NCBI GenBank assembly: GCA_947090765.1
Contig: OX352322.1
Coordinates: forward strand, 5,883,001-5,947,000
Source: Pseudomonas sp. MM223
GTDB taxonomy: Bacteria; Pseudomonadota; Gammaproteobacteria; Pseudomonadales; Pseudomonadaceae
Direction of reading: 5' to 3'
DNA length: 64,000 bases
Shown here: positions 53,270 through 62,418 of the stretch, piece by piece
Position numbering within the stretch: the stretch's first letter is position 1
Layout of the letters: every line of letters begins with the position of its first letter
Notes under the pieces: model-generated
What the model was told of the DNA's origin: nothing
Database searches by the model: none
Seen by the model: only the letters and a program-made list of their open reading frames with translations
Position numbers and translations under genes: made by a program

Positions 53270-53767
53270 ATGAAATATCACAAGCTCAAAGCCGGTGAAG
53301 CGAGTGGCACCTACGTCATGGAGTCCCCCGTCACCGAGGCCGACATCCTGCAGATGGCGCAACAACTGGCCATGAGTCGTCTGTCTAAAGGCCGGGCACT
53401 GACTGAGCCGAAGCAGGTGTTCAGTCACCTGCAAACACTGCTGCAGTACCACGAGTATGAAGTCTTTGCCCTAGTGCTGCTCGACTCCAAACACCGGGTC
53501 ATAGGCTTTAGAGAACTGTTCAGAGGTACGCTGGATGGGGCTAGCGTGTACCCACGAGAAGTGGTCAAGATCGCCTTGGAGCACAACGCTGCGGCCATCA
53601 TTATGGTGCACAATCACCCCTCCGGCGACCCAGAACCCAGCCAAGCCGATCATACGCTGACCACCACCCTCAAGAACGCTCTGAACATGGTCGGCATTCG
53701 CATCCTGGATCATGTGGTGGTGGGCCATGACGGTTGTGTCTCGTTGGCTGAGCGAGGGTACCTGTAA
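53270..53767 (+). CDS. RadC-like JAB/JAMM protein (module copy 2)
   Basis: A 165-residue protein, same length as 8595-9092. It keeps the full JAMM motif VHNHPSGDPEPSQAD, with both His residues and the Asp, in contrast to the Tyr substitution in copy 1. ACAGGAATACCGTC precedes the ATG. It is the last gene of the module; no small membrane protein gene follows here. Confidence 0.9.
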   Translation: MKYHKLKAGEASGTYVMESPVTEADILQMAQQLAMSRLSKGRALTEPKQVFSHLQTLLQYHEYEVFALVLLDSKHRVIGFRELFRGTLDGASVYPREVVKIALEHNAAAIIMVHNHPSGDPEPSQADHTLTTTLKNALNMVGIRILDHVVVGHDGCVSLAERGYL

Positions 53768-53796
53768 CCGAAGAGCTAATCATTCCGACCGATGGA

Positions 53797-53815
53797 CTAC
53801 CCTTGGCCAGGGTAG
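53797..53815 (+). terminator. Possible terminator after module copy 2
   Basis: CTACCC pairs with GGGTAG across a 7-base loop, 30 bases past the stop; T-rich sequence follows only some 35 bases later. Weak candidate. Confidence 0.3.
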
Positions 53816-54049
53816 CCCTCGGTGCAGTATTCCCTCACATCCTGCTTTTTATTTTTTATGCTGCCCGCTTTGTAATGGGTCAAGCTGACCAACCGCGCGG
53901 TTAGCGTGGCGGAGGATTCGCACCTGTCCCCCCAGAGCAATCGCATCACAGAGGCGGCTTTTCATCACCGCAATTGGCTCCAGTTTCTATCCAAACACCG
54001 ACGACTCAGGCAAAATCCATTTCCCGCTCTTAATTGCATCCTGCAAAAC

Positions 54050-54352
54050 ATGAAACTCCTCAACACCTATGACGACCGTGATGAAGCCGAAGATGCAGCG
54101 GAGAAGCTGACTGGCAACAAGCGCCTAGCCAGTGAGCGCGATGGTACTGTTGTGATTTACAACCTATTCGGTATCCCTAGCTGGGGGAATTTCCTTCGCC
54201 TTGGAATGTATAACTTAGATGAGTTAAAAGCACTCCTGGACCGCCGTGACAGTTGGCAAGCGACTCATCAGGCACGCCACGCTGAGATTATCGCAACGCT
54301 GCAGACGGTGGCGAAGAATTACGGAGTGGGTATTCCAAAGCACTGGCTTTAA
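54050..54352 (+). CDS. Hypothetical protein, about 100 residues
   Basis: From the ATG at 54050 the frame reads MKLLNTYDDRDEAEDAAEKL, then VVIYNLFGIPSW and a helical C-terminus ending GVGIPKHWL. The start resembles small proteins with a ferredoxin-like/DUF2007-type fold, where a strand is followed by an 'EAE..AE.L' helix, but I cannot confirm it. A longer frame opens at 53906, whose extra residues look non-coding. No clear ribosome binding site. Upstream of the methyltransferase gene by 540 bases. Confidence 0.5.
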   Translation: MKLLNTYDDRDEAEDAAEKLTGNKRLASERDGTVVIYNLFGIPSWGNFLRLGMYNLDELKALLDRRDSWQATHQARHAEIIATLQTVAKNYGVGIPKHWL

Positions 54353-54891
54353 TAGCCCCCTTGGCCAAGGTATACCGACAATCAGCGATGCGCCAAGCCC
54401 TGAGACAGCAGATTGAGAGATCGCTGGCCTGCTGCTCAGGCAGCATAATCCGTAGGTATTCAGGAAGGCTAACGGATCATTCTTTCCTCAGATGAATGAT
54501 CGAGACTATCAGCGCAGCCGAGTACTGGACACTACGTAGCGCGCCGACGAACAGACATCCATTCCGAACACCTTTGATCCTAGACTACCGGCTGCAACCG
54601 GCGAACCAAGACCGCCGCGACCGGCCTCCTCGCACCTCGCCTTGTCGTAGCACATCTGCTGGTCGATGCTTTCGACGCTCTACATTAGCTGTGCTGCCCT
54701 ATTCACTGAACTCCAGCTGAGTACCGCCTCACCACCTGGGACGAAGGCAAGCACGCGAAGCCGCTGCCGGCGTATCCCTCTACCCTTTCGTTCAGAGGGA
54801 GCATCCCCGCCACCACCTGCGAGATACCCGCGCATAGACAGGCCTTTCAGCTACATGGCAAAGGTTGACAAGATTTGTTAACCTCTAGCCC
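54353..54891. other. Long intergenic region before the methyltransferase gene
   Basis: No convincing gene in 539 bp; open frames at 54496 and 54666 are short, lack ribosome binding sites and have unnatural composition. An 8-bp inverted repeat GATCATTC...GAATGATC lies at 54475-54501. The 3' end contains the candidate operator at 54864-54882. Confidence 0.4.
54864..54882. promoter_or_regulatory. Candidate operator of the HTH-methyltransferase
   Basis: GTTGACAA (54864-54871), spacer GAT, then TTGTTAAC (54875-54882): an inverted repeat matching at 7 of 8 positions, 9 bases before the ATG. It also contains TTGACA, a perfect -35 box. A palindrome this close to the start fits autoregulation by the protein's own Xre domain, as in controller-type R-M systems. 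Confidence 0.5.
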
Positions 54892-57800
54892 ATGGATTCT
54901 CAAATTCTCGGTAGCAACCACATGAAGCCTTGGTCAGCAGGAAATGCAATAAAATCTAGACGCAAGTCTTTGAATATGTCCCTGGAAAGCCTGGGAGAGA
55001 AGCTAGGCGTTAGCAAGTCCTTCATGAGTTACGTCGAGTCAGACGAGCGCTCCCTTAGTGAGGAGCAGGCGTCGATTCTGTCGGGCATCGTAGGCATCCC
55101 CGCAGACCTCCTCCTCCTTAGCGCGGGCCGACTTCCAACGGATGTAAGAGAGGCAATCTCATCTGATGCCGCTGAGGTGACGGCGTCCGTACGGCAGCAT
55201 TTTGAGCAACACGCGATCGAATATCCCGACCGCCCAACACGCCCACTTCCCTCCGTGTCGACCTTGAAGGAAAATATCTCCACTTCAGACATCCCCGAGC
55301 GCGTCGCAGTCAGCAAATCCACGACCGAGTACCGGGCTCACAGCTATCACACCAAGGTTCCCCCCGAGGCGATCCGCCCCTTCATTCGAGCCCTTTCCAA
55401 GCCTGGGGACCTTGTTCTTGACCCTTTCTCGGGATCAGGGATGACCGGTGTCGCAGCACTGATGGAAGGCCGCAATGCACTTCTCTCCGATTTATCCCCT
55501 GCTGCAGTCCATATATCCAGAAACTATACGACGCCTTGCGATCCAAAAGAGTTCTCCAGCGCCCTACAAAAAGTGGCGGAGCAAGTCGATCCGACCATGC
55601 GCTGGCTGTACCAGCCCATAATGCAGCCTGGTCAGACCATCGAATACACAACCTGGAGTGATGTTTTCTGTTGTGGTGAATGCCAGAAAGATATCCTCTA
55701 TTGGGACGTCGTCCATACAGCGGGCGGGACCGACGCGCGCGGGCTTACCTGCCCACACTGCGACACCTATCTGCGAAAAAGCGATCTCGTCTGGGTATCG
55801 GAAATACCCGTGCAGACTCATGTATCCGCCGGAAGCACTCGAATCTCCTCCCACGTGCCGACTCAGCATGAAATGGAATTGATAGAGGAGGCAAATGAAG
55901 CTCCTATTCCCCATTGGATACCCCGAGTGCCGTTCGGGTCCGACCGTGAGATGTGGAGAGCTTCCCACACTGGCATGGGCATATCCGAGGTCAGTCATTT
56001 CTTCACCAAGCGAAACCTGCATGCCCTTGCTGCGCTTCGCCATGCGATTGTCACCACCTCAGAAGGACGTATCCGCGAGGCCTTGATGTTCGCTTTCACG
56101 GCTTGCATCAACCGGGCTTCTCGCCGTTATCAATGGAACGCAAAGCGACCAACGAATGTCATGACGGGGACCCTGTATATCTCCTCGCTACGATACGAGT
56201 GGAATGTCTGGAGTCTGTTCCGGAGAAAAGCTGCTGACGTAAAAAGGTACTTTGAACGTTTCCCCAAAACATCGACCACCGCTCAGGTTATGCACAGGTC
56301 AGCAACAGACCTCTCATGCTTGCCCGATGGTTCAGTGTCCATGGTCTTCATGGACCCGCCATTTGGATCCAACATTTTCTACGCGGACAGTTCCCTGTTA
56401 TGGGAAGCATGGCTTGGCTCCCTAACCGACAACACCGAGGAGATAGTGGTCAATAAGAGCCGTGGCAGAGTGGGTGGCGGAAAGACCATGGACGATTACG
56501 GCCACTTGATGACGAAAGCCTTTTCCGAAGTGGCGAGGGTTTTGAAGCCGGGCGGCTACGCAGTGCTCGCCTTCTCGAACTCCGACGACCAAATATGGAT
56601 GGAAATACAAAAAGCTATGGCCGCGGCAAAGCTCGAAACTGACACGGTGCATATCCTAGATAAGGGGCAGCCGTCGATCAAAGGCGTGAAAGGGGTTACG
56701 GGCAAAGAGAGCGTCACAACGCTCGATCTTCTCATCACCATGAGAAAGCCTGCATACACCGTCGAGGACATAAGCAACAATACGGCCTCGTCGGCCTTCG
56801 TTGACAGCGCCGTCAAGAACGCCCTCCTTAGTGGTGGCAGTCGAACAGACGATATTTATTCATCCGTGATCCAAGCACTACTCGCAGGCAACTACAGCCT
56901 CTCCGGTATTACAATGCCAAACATTGCGAAACGGTGCGCTCGTCTAGGAGCAAGGGAAGTCGCGGGCAAGTGGACGCTGGAAAACACGCAGTCCCTGGAG
57001 CAACGCGACTTTGTTAAAGAGTACCTTTCGATAAAGGACAGTCTTCCCATCGCGACGCTAAGCACAACCCCTAAGAAGGCGCCTGCTGCGCCTCTCGTTC
57101 CTGGCGGACGCAATAGCGCGCTCTACACGGCTCACAGTTACCACACGAAGGTTCCGCCCGAAGCGATAATCCCTTTCATCGAACACTTCACAAAACCGGG
57201 GGATGTGGTCTTGGACCCGTTTTGCGGTTCAGGCATGACTGGAGTCGCAGCAGCCCTGACTAGTCGTCAGGCGATCCTCAACGATTTATCTCCAGCCGCC
57301 ACCCACCTTGCCTGGAACCACACTCACCCGTGCGATCCGTCGGACCTCGAAGTCGCATTCGCCGAAATCGAGGCCAAAGTGGGCGAGCGGATGGGTGAGA
57401 TCTATGGCACCACGGATGAGAACGGAGCGCCAGCGCTGCTCCATTGGACCATGTGGAGCAGCCGACACAAGTGCCCCCATTGCGGAAAGATTTTTGCACT
57501 CTGGGATGCCATTGATCGTTCGGAAGGCCGCATAGGGTCAACCATCACCTGCCCTCTTTGCGAACATGAAGTGGTGCGAAAAAAGCTCCCCACGATCGAC
57601 TCCGTGCCCGCCTGGCTTGCTTATAAAACGAAAGACGGCCGGAGACTGGAGCGCAAGGCTGAGAAAAAGGACATCGCGAAGGCTCTCGCGTTTTCAAGAG
57701 GTGATATCGAGGACTGGTTCCCCTCAGTTGACATCGGCCCGGACAGGGAAATGTATATCCGCTGCGCACTTCAAAACAAAAATGTTCGGGAGATAGCGGA

Positions 57801-58806
57801 TTTCTACACGGATCGGAACCTACTCGCATTGTCACTGATTTGGAAGGCCATTGGTGAGATCACAGATAAGCGCAAGCGTCTGGCTATGGCCTTCGCCTTC
57901 ACCAACACGGCATGGCACGGGACGCGCATGCGCCGCTACAACGCACGCGGAGGCCAACGCCCACTTACTGGAACGCTATACATTCCGCAGCTTTCCTCAG
58001 AGTGCAATGTTTTTGAAGTTATGCGAAACAAGATCGCACAATTGAAAAAATACTATGCAGCCTTCCAACCGACGGCAAAGCAAATGCCGTTCGTCTTAAA
58101 TGGAAGCGCCACGAATCTCTCGGCCCTACAGGACGGGAGTATCGATTATGTATTCACTGACCCACCTTTCGGCTCAAATCTTTTTTACGCCGACTGCAAC
58201 CTGATCTGGGAGTCCTGGCTGGGCAGAATCACAGACCCCACCAACGAAGCGGTTGTGAACAAGTCACTGACAGAATCTGCTGGCGGTAAAAGCTTGGAGG
58301 GGTACGAAGCCTTGATGACGGGCGCGATGCGCGAGATCGCACGAGTGCTCAAACCGGGCGGCTGGGCCACCGTAGTTTTTCACAATACCGACGGGGGGGT
58401 CTGGGCAGCTCTTCAGAGCGCCGCAAAAGAAGCTGGTTTTGAATTTCACGAGGCCGCATCTTTAGACCGCAAACAACAGAGCCACAAGGGCTACAAGGGA
58501 CGGAGTGGGCAGGAAGATGTAGCCCATTTCGACGTGGTAATGAACCTACGCAAACCTGAGAGGGTCAAGGCGGCCCCAGCGAATAAGACGACCAAGGCCT
58601 TTAACCTGCAGGAGCTAGTTGCCGAGCTTGCAGCTGACCCCGTGTTTGCTGCCCGAGGCGTTCAGGGGATCCATGCTGAAGTGATGCGCCGCATGGCCTC
58701 CACGGATGCCAGCAACTTTGTCGACTTCTCGGAAATTCGGGAAATGCTGGAGAAATCGTCCCAACCAGGAACGGCGCCAAAGGGACAACTATCCTTGATC
58801 GACTAG
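54892..58806 (+). CDS. Xre HTH fused to two tandem DNA methyltransferase units
   Basis: A 1304-residue protein. Residues ~15-80 are an Xre-type helix-turn-helix (SLESLGEKLGVSKSFMSYVE). Unit 1 (~145-620) has SAM motif DLVLDPFSGSGMTG (173-186), a zinc-ribbon-like insert (CCGEC 260-264, CPHC 287-290), and catalytic DPPF (488-491). Unit 2 (~745-1220) repeats the order: VVLDPFCGSGMTG (772-784), CPHC (861-864) with CPLC (887-890), DPPF (1090-1093). Both begin with near-identical Y.AHSYHTKVPPEAI and include VLKPGG. DPPF indicates N6-adenine (possibly N4-cytosine) methylation. Two units with different inserts suggest methylation of both strands of an asymmetric site. It converges with the McrB/McrC-like operon. 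Confidence 0.9.
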   Translation: MDSQILGSNHMKPWSAGNAIKSRRKSLNMSLESLGEKLGVSKSFMSYVESDERSLSEEQASILSGIVGIPADLLLLSAGRLPTDVREAISSDAAEVTASVRQHFEQHAIEYPDRPTRPLPSVSTLKENISTSDIPERVAVSKSTTEYRAHSYHTKVPPEAIRPFIRALSKPGDLVLDPFSGSGMTGVAALMEGRNALLSDLSPAAVHISRNYTTPCDPKEFSSALQKVAEQVDPTMRWLYQPIMQPGQTIEYTTWSDVFCCGECQKDILYWDVVHTAGGTDARGLTCPHCDTYLRKSDLVWVSEIPVQTHVSAGSTRISSHVPTQHEMELIEEANEAPIPHWIPRVPFGSDREMWRASHTGMGISEVSHFFTKRNLHALAALRHAIVTTSEGRIREALMFAFTACINRASRRYQWNAKRPTNVMTGTLYISSLRYEWNVWSLFRRKAADVKRYFERFPKTSTTAQVMHRSATDLSCLPDGSVSMVFMDPPFGSNIFYADSSLLWEAWLGSLTDNTEEIVVNKSRGRVGGGKTMDDYGHLMTKAFSEVARVLKPGGYAVLAFSNSDDQIWMEIQKAMAAAKLETDTVHILDKGQPSIKGVKGVTGKESVTTLDLLITMRKPAYTVEDISNNTASSAFVDSAVKNALLSGGSRTDDIYSSVIQALLAGNYSLSGITMPNIAKRCARLGAREVAGKWTLENTQSLEQRDFVKEYLSIKDSLPIATLSTTPKKAPAAPLVPGGRNSALYTAHSYHTKVPPEAIIPFIEHFTKPGDVVLDPFCGSGMTGVAAALTSRQAILNDLSPAATHLAWNHTHPCDPSDLEVAFAEIEAKVGERMGEIYGTTDENGAPALLHWTMWSSRHKCPHCGKIFALWDAIDRSEGRIGSTITCPLCEHEVVRKKLPTIDSVPAWLAYKTKDGRRLERKAEKKDIAKALAFSRGDIEDWFPSVDIGPDREMYIRCALQNKNVREIADFYTDRNLLALSLIWKAIGEITDKRKRLAMAFAFTNTAWHGTRMRRYNARGGQRPLTGTLYIPQLSSECNVFEVMRNKIAQLKKYYAAFQPTAKQMPFVLNGSATNLSALQDGSIDYVFTDPPFGSNLFYADCNLIWESWLGRITDPTNEAVVNKSLTESAGGKSLEGYEALMTGAMREIARVLKPGGWATVVFHNTDGGVWAALQSAAKEAGFEFHEAASLDRKQQSHKGYKGRSGQEDVAHFDVVMNLRKPERVKAAPANKTTKAFNLQELVAELAADPVFAARGVQGIHAEVMRRMASTDASNFVDFSEIREMLEKSSQPGTAPKGQLSLID

Positions 58807-60369
58807 CACCTGCACCAAGTCCATTAACGTCGATGAATCAGCGCCTTCCGGCCTCGCCGGAATGGCGCCAACACCGTCAAATACCGCAATCCCTCCAGGG
58901 CTTTGTCGTCGGCCTCCGCCCCTCTCATAAAACATGAACTCGCTGCCTGGATAAACAATGAAAGCTGCCTTCAAGTCCGAGATCGCATCCCTGTACGTGT
59001 GCATTTTGTAGAGGTCGGCGCGGACGAATGTTGCATCTTCATCCTGCGAATCTTCTAGTGAAGGTAACCACTCCAGGCGGTACTTCGCATCGAAAGCGTA
59101 GCGAGCCCCATTCAGGATAACAACAACGTCAGGGCGTAGAGGGGTAGAGTAGGCAGAGCCTGCCGACCGGGTGTAGGACGGATTGAAGGCAACGCTTACA
59201 CCGTCCGACAGCGACACTGTAAGGCTACGAGCAAGGCCTTCGCCCAAGTCATTGCGCGAAACCGCCACTTCTCTGGATGAACTCCCAGTTGCCGCACAAA
59301 CGGCTTGTAGCACCTTGAGAAATACCCAATATTCGTATAACAGCGCGATATCTTTGCCTTGTATAAATCGCTCAACCTCACCCTCCGCACCGGGCAATGC
59401 CTGGTGCACTCCCAGTTGCAACCAAAGGTCCAGTATATCCTTGTAGCCATCCCCTTTACCGAGTGCCTGGGTAGGACCAGCGAATGCCGTTAGAACTCCT
59501 ACCTCAGAGAGAAATGGTGATCTTACGGCGGCCTCTAGGATGGAGGCCATTACCCGGCAATCTGCTCGCATCTGGGCATGAATATTGGATTCATCAAGAA
59601 ACCGGTAAACGATGACCAAACACTCTCCGATAAAGTGCTTGATAAAGCGGTTCTCGGGAGTGTCATAGGACAGGCGCCGTGATGATATCGATACTCTAGT
59701 TGGGTAGTGCTCAACTGGGGGCTCACCGATCCCGAGCGCCTGAGCCAACGGACTGCCGGAAACAGCGTCAAAGCGGCGTACCGCAACGAGCCGTTCAGGA
59801 TGAGTGAATATGTCCGTGACAGAGCGTGAATCGAAATTTCGTGCCCGCTCAATGGGCACTACCGGCCGCTCAAGCAAAAACCTCCGAGTGGGGCTCCGCT
59901 CTACGATTGCAAAGAAATCCTGTAAGCGCTGCCCTGGCTCCCGCCTAATGATGACATCCCGAAGAAGCTGCAACTGGTGAAACGGAACGGACGGCTGTTG
60001 TTCGCCAGATGCGGCTGCGGAAAATCCCGAGGGCGATCGCCAGCCAAACACCAAACTTGAGGATAAACGGGAAACCTCCTCAAGCAAGCCAGAAACTCCG
60101 CTGTCGCCGAGTTTGGTTGAAATCACTCGAAGCTTAACACCAGCCAGGAAGGCCGTCCCCACAAAGTTTTTAAAGGCTAGAACGCCTGTCCTGTCAGTAA
60201 TGGGGTCATAGCCGACTTCAACCAGCGCCCCGACCTCCAAGGAGGAGCGGGGCTCCGGGAACTCGATAACGTACTCGACATTCTCCAACAAGACGACCAC
60301 ATCACCGGCAAATGCCTGGGCCGCCTCCTTGCCGCGTCGAGGTCGATAGATAAATGCTATCTTAGTCAC
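58789..60369 (-). CDS. McrC-like protein with DUF2357 / PD-(D/E)xK nuclease domain
   Basis: A 526-residue protein of the McrC/DUF2357 type. The N-terminal and middle regions are mixed alpha/beta with TPENRFIKHFIGECL (residues ~237-251) and LLYEYWVFLKVLQAV (~343-357), both usual in DUF2357 nucleases. The C-terminal nuclease core is RPDVVV (412-417), YAFDAKY (424-430) and KMHTYRDA (455-462), giving D...DxK and a Y/R helix. It starts with GTG overlapping the McrB-like stop (GTGA), so the two are coupled. It should be the DNA-cutting partner of the AAA+ protein. Its 3' end overlaps the methyltransferase gene by 18 bases. Confidence 0.87.
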   Translation of the reverse strand: MTKIAFIYRPRRGKEAAQAFAGDVVVLLENVEYVIEFPEPRSSLEVGALVEVGYDPITDRTGVLAFKNFVGTAFLAGVKLRVISTKLGDSGVSGLLEEVSRLSSSLVFGWRSPSGFSAAASGEQQPSVPFHQLQLLRDVIIRREPGQRLQDFFAIVERSPTRRFLLERPVVPIERARNFDSRSVTDIFTHPERLVAVRRFDAVSGSPLAQALGIGEPPVEHYPTRVSISSRRLSYDTPENRFIKHFIGECLVIVYRFLDESNIHAQMRADCRVMASILEAAVRSPFLSEVGVLTAFAGPTQALGKGDGYKDILDLWLQLGVHQALPGAEGEVERFIQGKDIALLYEYWVFLKVLQAVCAATGSSSREVAVSRNDLGEGLARSLTVSLSDGVSVAFNPSYTRSAGSAYSTPLRPDVVVILNGARYAFDAKYRLEWLPSLEDSQDEDATFVRADLYKMHTYRDAISDLKAAFIVYPGSEFMFYERGGGRRQSPGGIAVFDGVGAIPARPEGADSSTLMDLVQVLVDQG

Positions 60370-62174
60370 TTGAAGAAGGTCACAAAGCCGAATTCCCGCA
60401 AGCGCTCCAGCATTTCAAATCCCCGGCTGTACGAGTTCGGCAGCCTAGCGACGTCCTCGCGCGTGATCGTTCGAGTATCCTGGGCGGGGCCCGGCATGGA
60501 TAAGTCGCGCAGATACCAGAGAAGCGTGCAAAGGGTTGCCTCCAGCCGTGCGCGGTTACCCTGAATACGCGGAAGGACCTTCTGCAGAAGAGCACCGTCC
60601 AGCGCCCTTAGCATCATAGTGTCTTCATCATCCTCGGGAAGAATACGGTTATAGATCTCCATGAAAAGGCTGATTTCAGCGGCGGATCTATAGCCAAAGT
60701 GAAGCTGGGCTCTTTCCATTATCCGATTGATTGCAACTAGATGATCGTGCGTCTCTTGCGGCAGAGCCTGAAATGTCTCGGTTGTGGCCAGCCGGAAGAG
60801 CGGAAGCGTGTCCGGGAAGCGGTAGCCATGTTCTTCAGTCGCAGCAATACCGCGGCGCATGCCATCCAAATCAACGTCATTGAATTCAATGACCATCGAG
60901 CGGTCCAGTACCTTGGGACTGAAACCAAAAGTTGTTTCATCGACGTTCACCGTGCCCGTCACGATTAGATTAGTCGGTATGGCAAGCGCGCTCGGAACGC
61001 TAATATCCGAGGAGTCGCTATCGCCCCCACCAAGTAAGCTGGCTTTTGCTTCAGCGTGACGATGCAATGGGATCGGTTGCTGGCTGATCGTTCCGTCCGG
61101 CTGGAGCCGCCTGCTTTCCGAGCACGCCAACCAATCGCTGAAATAGTGCTCTACACGCGCTAGGTTCATTTCGTCAAGGAGCATGAAAAAGCGCGGCGCC
61201 GCTGCTTTGACAGTAGACTCTTCCAGAGAAGCAGAGGCTCTAAGCATAAGGTCTAGAGCCAACGTGGACTCGTATCGACCCGAAATGGGGTTCACGAAGC
61301 CCATAATCGACTGATTATCGATCCAGTCTGGCCTAACAGGAACCAGGGCAAAACGATCTCTCTCGGGCTCGACACTACCGGCTACGAAAACAAACTCATT
61401 TCCAACCTCTGGGTCAGAGACCACCGATGTAGCCGTTCGAGTGGTCCTTGACACAGAGTAAAATTCAGCTACCAACTCTGCCATCTTTGATTTCCCCGTG
61501 CCGCTGACTCCAGCAAGGATCACGAACGGCTTGGCGGCAATGGAGGCGACATACCTTGCCAACAGGTCTGGCTCAAAGTGAAACCCTCTGTCTAGACAGA
61601 ACTGCCAAAGTGAGACATTGCCATTTACGTTAGTGTCGGACACCCTGGCTGCCCCCATCGCACCTGATAGCAATGCATTGTGGTTGGTTAGATACTCGGG
61701 AAAAAACTCTGGTTTGAGGGTCAAAATGTTGGCTGTTCCGAAAGCGACCCCGCTCTTAGTAATGTGATGCATCCCTTCGACAAGCGCTGCTTGGATGTCC
61801 TGTTCACTCACCTGAACGGAGGGGGATCCTTTCCCCTTTTCCATACGTTTTTCGAGCCATCTCCTGTCGTAAGCCACCAGAACCCGCCGACTTGGAGAAT
61901 AACCCATTACTAGATCGATGAAGCCACCATGATCCATTCCCTCCTCACTAGAGGGGGCGTTGGTGATTTGGATTCGGAACTCCTTGTCGTCCCTCCCTCC
62001 TCCACCGTGAGTGATATCGAACACCCACAGGCGAACCCTCCGTTCAATGCCCGCGATATCCGTCCACTTCAGCTTCACCGGATTTTTCGGCGAACTGGGG
62101 CGCTGGATGCAGGCATATCCGGAAGCGGCAAAGCCACTGGTCATTTCCTGTAGCTGTTGTATTGAGAGGGACAT
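60366..62174 (-). CDS. McrB-like AAA+ NTPase
   Basis: A 602-residue AAA+ protein of the McrB group. It has Walker A GVSGTGKS (223-230), Walker B FMLLDEMNLARVEHYFSDW (330-349) and a sensor-1-like TGTVNVDETTFGFSPKVLDRS; the McrB GTP signature NTxD appears only as NVDE, so nucleotide preference (GTP or ATP) is open. The first ~170 residues form a separate domain (RDDKEFRIQITNAP, SRRVLVAYDRRW, SPSVQVSEQDIQ), probably for DNA recognition, resembling N-terminal domains of other restriction-linked proteins. I used the ATG at 62174; 62249 would add 25 residues. First gene of the mcrB-mcrC-like operon, facing the methyltransferase. Confidence 0.87.
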   Translation of the reverse strand: MSLSIQQLQEMTSGFAASGYACIQRPSSPKNPVKLKWTDIAGIERRVRLWVFDITHGGGGRDDKEFRIQITNAPSSEEGMDHGGFIDLVMGYSPSRRVLVAYDRRWLEKRMEKGKGSPSVQVSEQDIQAALVEGMHHITKSGVAFGTANILTLKPEFFPEYLTNHNALLSGAMGAARVSDTNVNGNVSLWQFCLDRGFHFEPDLLARYVASIAAKPFVILAGVSGTGKSKMAELVAEFYSVSRTTRTATSVVSDPEVGNEFVFVAGSVEPERDRFALVPVRPDWIDNQSIMGFVNPISGRYESTLALDLMLRASASLEESTVKAAAPRFFMLLDEMNLARVEHYFSDWLACSESRRLQPDGTISQQPIPLHRHAEAKASLLGGGDSDSSDISVPSALAIPTNLIVTGTVNVDETTFGFSPKVLDRSMVIEFNDVDLDGMRRGIAATEEHGYRFPDTLPLFRLATTETFQALPQETHDHLVAINRIMERAQLHFGYRSAAEISLFMEIYNRILPEDDEDTMMLRALDGALLQKVLPRIQGNRARLEATLCTLLWYLRDLSMPGPAQDTRTITREDVARLPNSYSRGFEMLERLREFGFVTFFK

Positions 62175-62418
62175 CAATCTCGTCTTTTTTAGCTGGAAGT
62201 CGATGGTGCCGATACTCTCAGCTCTGAATCTTCGGGTAAAGGCACCCATGAAGGCATAACGCCACTTTACCTACCTTCTCTTGCTATGTGTTGAGCAGAG
62301 GGAGCCCGCTGTGGCATCCCACCCTCCAGCAAGGACGAGCAGCGAAGTCTCCACACGCACTGAGCCGATGGTGTATCAACCGCTGCCTGTTCCGTTATGT
62401 TGATAACCACTGCGCTGA

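Noticed and set aside
54496..54881. Two short frames upstream of the methyltransferase gene
   Set aside because: Arg/Ser/Pro-rich translations without start signals; more likely non-coding leader.
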